From Lentinus brumalis (lineage: Eukaryota > Basidiomycota > Agaricomycetes > Polyporales > Polyporaceae), in the NCBI GenBank assembly GCA_001792895.1, contig MARA01000081.1, forward strand, positions 1 to 62,127: 62,127 bases of DNA. The letters are read 5' to 3'. Of the stretch, positions 57,195 through 62,127 are shown one piece after another. Position numbers and translations under genes: made by a program. Under the pieces are notes generated by a model, which was not told the DNA's origin, made no database searches, and saw only the letters and a list, made by a program, of their open reading frames with translations. The number at the start of each line of letters is the position of its first letter. Position 1 is the first letter of the stretch.

Positions 57195-57912
57195 CTAGGC
57201 GTCCGAGCCCTCGATGATGTCTTCCCCCGCGTCGACGTCGTACACCACTCGCACCGGCGAGTCCGCTCCTAGCAGAACAAGGTCAGACCGTGCGGCACGC
57301 GTAGGAAGGGAGCGCTTACGAGCAACTGCGCGAGTTTCGCTTCGGAGCCGGCCGTCCTCGAGTGCGATGCGCTCGCGGCGGAGCTCTTCCTGTCGCTCCG
57401 CGAGTCGACGGATCTCCGCAGTAACACGGAAGGCCAGGGCCAGGTCCGGCCGTCGGGAACGATTCAGCACTAGGAGGCACTCTCGGGCGACCTGAAGCTC
57501 GCGAGAGACGTCCAGTTCCTCGGCAGACACCGCGGCCAAGCGCAACGCCCGGCGGGAGCTGTCTATCCGGCCCAGGAAGTCTCGCACGGCAGCGTTCCGG
57601 AGGCAGCCTCGATAGGCCACTCCGATAAGGTCGTCCGAGTACGCTCGCATAGCTCGAGTACCTGTCCGGGGGTGCATCCGAGGATCATCAGCCCGTCCTG
57701 GGCGGAAATCAGCACCCACTCCGGAGAGGATAGGGACGTACCAGGAGATCAGCTATCGTCGACATGTCGCGTCGCAGCTCAACCTCGTCGTCGCCGAAAT
57801 TTCCAGACTCAAGGTCCGCTTCGAGGAGAGACACCGCACCATCGGCGTACCGAAGAGCGTCCTCCCTCACGGTGATCCGGAGCTCGGGCCAAGTCGCAGG
57901 TCCGTTCGGCAT
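57195..57912 (-). CDS. Antisense accessory gene, coiled-coil protein
   Basis: Start ATG at 57912 (MPNGPATWPELRITVRED), exon 57912-57742, intron 57741-57698, then DGLMILGCTPGQ. The following part (YSDDLIGVAYRGCLRNAAVR, then a charged Arg/Glu-rich helix including RRLAERQEELRRERIALEDG) is open to a stop at 57195. It joins the earlier exon only with a frame change near 57650. The length would be about 210 residues. The gene begins 137 bp from the 3' LTR and reads towards pol. No family is recognised. Confidence 0.5.
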
Positions 57913-58036
57913 GGCGTTCGTACTACAGGACAGTGCTGGATGGTACGGCGCTTTAAATACTCGCAGGGGCCAGCTATCGATGTCGTTCCCCCTCCCCGCC
58001 CGCCAATCGGATGGACCGAGGACGGTCCAGATTTCA

Positions 58037-58048
58037 GTGGGGAGGGGA
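58037..58048 (+). other. 3' polypurine tract
   Basis: GTGGGGAGGGGA directly abuts the TG of the 3' LTR. This is the expected primer site for plus-strand synthesis. Confidence 0.85.
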
Positions 58049-59094
58049 TGATAGGTATCGGACACGTCTATGCACGGAATTTGCGCCCTTCGGAGGTTCC
58101 ACAGGAGCGAGCCCAGTACTCCCGACCGTCCTACGTCGGCCAGTATGCTCGCGCACACCATACTCCTTCCCTATCGCTCCGTCACCCCTCCTACCGTCCG
58201 AACCCTCGCACAGGTCGGACAACGCGGTCTGCAGCCCGTCCGCACCGAGCGGGGCCTGTCAGACGGTTCACGTCCCCGATGAGACATCTAGCCGCAATTC
58301 CGGTCTCGTACGCAGCCTCGGTCACGGACGCATGGTCGGAGGGGTTCTGGAGCGTCCTTCACGCCAGTTGATTGGCCGAGTGTGGTTATCGCCGGAGTTG
58401 GAGCTCCGCGCCACCATCTTGGGTAAACGTCGGTCGCCAGCGCCTCGAACCGGTTGGGGCTCGGCGCGCGCGCTGGTTGGTTAGCTGTGGTTAAAGGCTG
58501 ACAGCAGGTCCGTGCGCAAGGAGCTCCGCCCGCCCCTATTGGCTCAGGACCGTTTGCGAGGGCTTTCCGAGGCTTGCGTGCTGTCGTTAGGGTAGCTTTG
58601 CTTTTGTACCTTCGGTAGCACGGTGTGCAATTCAGATTCCGTTCTCCCCACAGTTCAGCTCTAAGTCTACCGCCGCCGCTCCGTGCTCACCGTCGAAAGT
58701 ATCGCCGTCACCGTCAAGAAGTCCTACCGCCGTCGAGTCGATAAGTTCGAACCCGTTTCATCCGCTACTGTCTCCGTGGTCTCCGCTCCGTGTCCTACGT
58801 GGTTCGCACCCGTCGCGTCCGTGCGTCGGAAGTCTCCTCGCCGTCCGGGCAGGCACCGTTGAGTCCCTATCGTCCCGTCTCCGTGCCGTTCCCTCCATTT
58901 GTCTCCGTGGTTTCCGCGCCCTTTCCGGACGCTCCTGTCATTCGGGAGTCGTACGTAGCCCTCCTGGACATAGGTCTCCGTTCAGTTAGGGTTGGTTAGG
59001 AGCCTCTTCCCTTCTCGCATATAAAATACGTGCATACAGTCCTTGGCTGGAGATTTGTGTGGTGTTATCCGCTCATTTCGCCCTTGGCGTATCA
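58049..59094 (+). repeat. 3' LTR of the 12.76-kb element
   Basis: It starts TGATAGGTATCGG and ends GGCGTATCA, and aligns to 46340-47395 over its whole length. The TATA box is at 59020-59026. Confidence 0.95.
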
Positions 59095-59098
59095 GCGC

Positions 59099-60160
59099 AG
59101 GGGCTGCAAACAAGAAGGGTGGTAGGCAAAGGGAAGAAGGTAACAAAGGCATAGGATGGGCACGGTGAGAGGACTATTTGGCACGACCGTGGACGCTTGG
59201 GGGTAGTGATCAAAATGACATAATAAGTTTTGGTATGATAGGGGGGGCAGATGTGTACAACATGGGGAGCATCGCTCGCGGGCCGCGGTAGACATAGAAC
59301 ATGTTTAGGCGCGCGATGTCGGAGGGCGGGGCGACATTGAGAAAGCGCCAGCAACGGCATTGTTGGATGTGATGAGTACGAAAGGCCAGCGAAAAGGACG
59401 CGTGAGGTCAATGGAAGGGTGTATATGGGGCCATAGGGGGGCACCCACGTAGCATAATATCTGACAGGCGCGGCGAAATATACTGAACAGCGAGGACGAG
59501 GGGAATGACAGCGAGCGCGTGCCAGGGACGGGCGGAGAGTAGCGCCGGCGGCGCGGAGGGCGAATGGAAGGTATATATGGGCGCCAAAGGGGGCACCCAA
59601 GTAGCAGAATATCTGACAGGCGGCGAAATATACTGAACAGCGAGACGAGGGGAATGACAGCGAGCGCGTGCCAGGAGAAGGGCGGAGAGTAGCGCGGGGC
59701 GGCGCGGGGCGGGTGGGGCGGCGCGCAGTGAGGATGGACGTGGAACAGGGAGGACAGACAGGCGCGCGGCGCCGGGAGGCCGAGCGCCAACGAGGACGGT
59801 GGGCAGACCGAATATTTGCGTAATATTGGGGGGGCGCGCCCAACAACGGCGACGCGAGGTCGCACACAGCAGGCACACGGCGATATCGACGGATATTCAC
59901 TGGTGAATATCTGGGAGCCCCCTTAGCTAAGGGCCCAAATAATACGCGAACCACCTTAACTAAGGGAGGCAAATAATTTACACTAGCTGATACTAATGCG
60001 ACAGGACGGTGTGGACCGCGTCGAGCGGGCTCATGTCTGCGCCGGCTCATCGTACAGATCAGCTAGCAACAGTGCGCCGCTGTCCGGGCGTAGTCTCGCA
60101 ATATGCTGTGCGATATCGCCTCCCGGATACGCGCCCGCTACTCTGACGAGAGGTCATGGG
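59099..60160. repeat. G-rich stretch with 153-bp duplication and palindromes
   Basis: No gene is supported. Two units of about 153 bp, beginning AATGGAAGG near 59410 and 59562, share AATATCTGACAGGCG, GCGAAATATACTGAACAGCG and GGGAATGACAGCGAGCGCGT. To the right lie a hairpin GATATTCAC-TG-GTGAATATC (59892-59911), a perfect palindrome CCCTTAGCTAAGGG (59920-59933) and its near copy CCTTAACTAAGGG about 33 bp on. Long minus-strand frames here are products of high GC. Confidence 0.7.
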
Positions 60161-60899
60161 TGTTACATTCCATGCCACAAGGCACCAACTCCGGTCCGGA
60201 CCTACCTCGGACTCCGCACCTCCGGTTCGTTCTTACCTGTGATACTATTCTCGATCACTTCACCCCTTATCATCTTCTTACTTGACCCGGACTCCGGACC
60301 ATCTGCTTCCGCTTGCATCCGCCTCCGTGATCAGACTCCGTTCATTCGATCCTTCGATTGTATCCGCCCTTCATTCGATCTTACTATACTTTGTATTGGC
60401 TGATCAGTTGCTTCCGCCTGACTCCGGTTCCGTACCTCCTTACCTATGTCTTGGCTACTCCTCTTCGGACTTTCGGACTTTACTATATAAGCCTTCCTGT
60501 AGCCACGCTTAGTTCAGTTCTGATATCTCGTTACACTCCCGTTACGACTCTGAGCTCAATCTATTCGGTTCGCTCTCTCTCAACGTCCGATCCTTCCGAC
60601 CGGACTTCTGACCTCCGACCTCCGACCTCCGACCTCCGACTTCTGCTTGACTTCTTACCTCTGCTTGACTTCTCTCTGGCTTGGTATTATCTCTTGCTTA
60701 TCTTCTTACTCGTTGCTTGCTCCGGTATAAACCCCGGTTCTCTTGTCTGTCTTAAATTGAAGACCTTCGTGGATCCTCAAGGCGTTGATCAATAGCTTCG
60801 CCGAAGTCTTCACCCTCAGCGCGTCTCGTTCCGGACTTCGTAACTCCGTAATTCCGTCCGGACTTCCACCGGACTTCGTCCCGGCGCACGGTCTTAACA
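60161..60899 (+). repeat. Putative 5' LTR of the second element
   Basis: It begins TGTTACATTCC and ends TTAACA, giving TGTTA/TAACA inverted ends. It has a TATATAA box near 60484 and a CCTCCGA array at 60610-60640. The LTR mate is outside the window, so the limits are inferred. The following TATATCAGAACTC loosely resembles an initiator-Met tRNA primer site. Confidence 0.5.
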
Positions 60900-60926
60900 G
60901 TATATCAGAACTCAACTTGAGGATTC

Positions 60927-61960
60927 ATGACATCTTCCTTCCAAGGATTCACTGAACGCATATCCCAAGCTGCGGATATAACCCGGCGGACACTCCAACC
61001 CGTCGGGGTAAACTCCCCGCAGTCAGCACCACTCCGCCTTCTCCGGGCGGTACTCGTCCGCCTTCACCGGCAATCATCCAGCCTGTCTTCCCCATCACCT
61101 CTCCCAACAATCCCTTCGATCAGTCGCCATGCGCTTCTACTCTCCGGCTCAAGGCTCGGCCTCCCAAGCCCGGCTGCCCATGCTGGAGTTCAACCGAACC
61201 CGGTCCCTCAAGCCGGAATCCGGACAAGCGCAGGCATCCGGACTCCGGGAGGTGCTCAGACCTCCGGAACTCAGGCCACTCAGCATCTGCTGGTGTTAAC
61301 CCCCAGTCGCAGACCAATCAGGATCTAGCGGCTGCTATCACCCTCCTGGCTCAAACCGCGCAGTCCCTCCAGCGGGCTCCGCCTCCGCCTCCGGCTCCTC
61401 CGAAGCCTACGCGTTTGAGCGCAAACAATGTCCGAGACCCGGACCAGTTCGATGGCACGGACCCTACCAAACTCCGTTCCTTCTTCGTTCAGTTAGAGCT
61501 GGTCTTCAAGGCTCGACCCAACACGTTCGATACCCACGAGAAGAAAGTCACCTATGCAATCTCCATCTCAAGGGGACTGCTCTCGCTTGGTTCGAACCCT
61601 TCCTCCTCGAAGCTCCGTCCGGGAACCCTCCGGTTTTCCTCTCGGACTACGAGGTCTTCCAGGAAGAACTCCGTATGAACTTCGACCTTACGACGTCGTC
61701 GGAACCGCGGAGCACGAGCTGGAGAATCTAGTTATGTCGAGAACCAGAGGGTTGCTCGATATCACCCAGTTCAATCGTCTCGCCACTCAAGTCGAGTGGG
61801 AAATGAAGCTCTCCGGTATCAGTTCTACAAAGGCCTTCCGTCCCGACTCAAAGACCGCATCGCGGAGATGGAAGCCGAAGATCTGAACAAACTCCGAACT
61901 CGCTCAGTCCATCGACGCCCGCTACTGGGGAGCGCAAGACCGAGCAGATCCGTGAGACTC
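60927..61960 (+). pseudogene. Gag-like region of the second element, frame-broken
   Basis: The ATG at 60927 (MTSSFQGFTERISQ) opens a Pro/Ser-rich leader. The gag core follows in pieces: DPDQFDGTDPTKLRSFFVQLEL (61432 on), HEKKVTYAIS, then in other frames the segment around LAWFEPFLLEAP, YDVVGTAEHELENLVM, ITQFNRLATQVEWEMKLS and SIDARYWGAQDRADP. The order and spacing match gag proteins of fungal gypsy elements. At least four frame changes are needed, so it is decayed or carries base-count errors. Confidence 0.72.
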
Positions 61961-62127
61961 GGACTTCCACTCCGGATCAAAGTCCTCTTCCACTCCGAAG
62001 TCTTCGACGTCATCTACCCATCTCAGTCCTCGGTTCTCGACTTTCCGGCTTTCCGGGCAGCTCCGCCCAGAAGAGTTCGTCGAAGCCTGCAATCCGAAGC
62101 CCGGCTAAGACCGCAAAGCCATACGCG

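Larger units (their letters stand above)
46336..59098 (+). mobile_element. Ty3-type LTR retrotransposon with antisense accessory genes
   Basis: The element proper covers 46340-59094 (12,755 bp). It has paired LTRs of 1056 and 1046 bp with TGATA/TATCA ends, a candidate primer-binding site, gag, protease, RT-RNase H-integrase, and a polypurine tract next to the 3' LTR. GCGC at 46336-46339 and 59095-59098 may be a 4-bp target duplication, although the reverse transcriptase fragment on the left does not resume on the right. Between integrase and 3' LTR lie about 3.6 kb with genes on the opposite strand, which makes it far longer than the usual 5-7 kb. Sense frames are broken at several short base runs. 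Confidence 0.9.
60161..62127 (+). mobile_element. Second Ty3-type LTR element, 5' part
   Basis: The left end of another LTR retrotransposon runs off the window: a putative 5' LTR, a short leader and a gag-like region with broken frames. No RT is within view. Confidence 0.7.

Overview
The window is nuclear DNA of a filamentous basidiomycete, most likely an agaricomycete of the polypore type. The genes are cut by many introns of about 50 nt with GT(A/G)NGT donors. The families present (a SMG7/EST1-like protein, TET/JBP-like oxygenase, HET-domain protein, eukaryotic nitrate reductase, Ase1/PRC1, eL24 with a start-codon-only first exon) fit a mushroom-forming fungus. No bacterial features, tRNA, rRNA or CRISPR array was recognised by eye. 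All exon models come from reading frames, splice signals and remembered family motifs; no search was run.

Left part (1-41 kb), ordinary genes: a TET/JBP-like dioxygenase running off the left edge (+); a Pro/Ser-rich ORF of unclear status; an EST1/SMG7-like protein whose 3' end carries a decayed copy of its own inner exons (+); a 1175-residue unknown protein with an Ala-Pro array (+); an F-box-like protein (+); lactonase-family gene copy 1 (-); assimilatory nitrate reductase (-); lactonase copy 2 (-); ribosomal protein eL24 (-); a UbiA-type membrane prenyltransferase (-); a DHA2-type MFS transporter (-); the microtubule bundler Ase1/PRC1 (+); and a HET-domain gene with frame breaks (-). Nitrate reductase sits between two lactonase paralogues on the same strand. 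Copy 1 ends in a TGA CTA stop context and is followed, in frame, by 64 sense codons for a Ser-rich linker and a hydrophobic tail, a strong candidate for programmed stop-codon readthrough.

Right part (about 42-62 kb), repeats: AT-rich DNA with a degenerate 177-180-bp tandem repeat; a 2.1-kb satellite built on a 128-bp higher-order unit; an AGGTCA-rich inverted repeat; a dead Ty3-type reverse transcriptase fragment; a nearly complete 12.76-kb LTR retrotransposon (46340-59094); a G-rich stretch with a 153-bp duplication and palindromes; and the 5' LTR and gag of a second LTR element running off the right edge.

The large retrotransposon is the most unusual object. Between the end of integrase and the 3' LTR it carries about 3.6 kb with at least two intron-bearing genes on the opposite strand, one encoding a Cys6 cluster of the fungal Zn2Cys6 spacing. 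This module is bracketed by two copies of the polypurine-tract sequence. Its LTRs differ by about ten mostly one- or two-base indels, and its reading frames are broken at short base runs, so insertion looks recent and part of the damage may be sequencing error.
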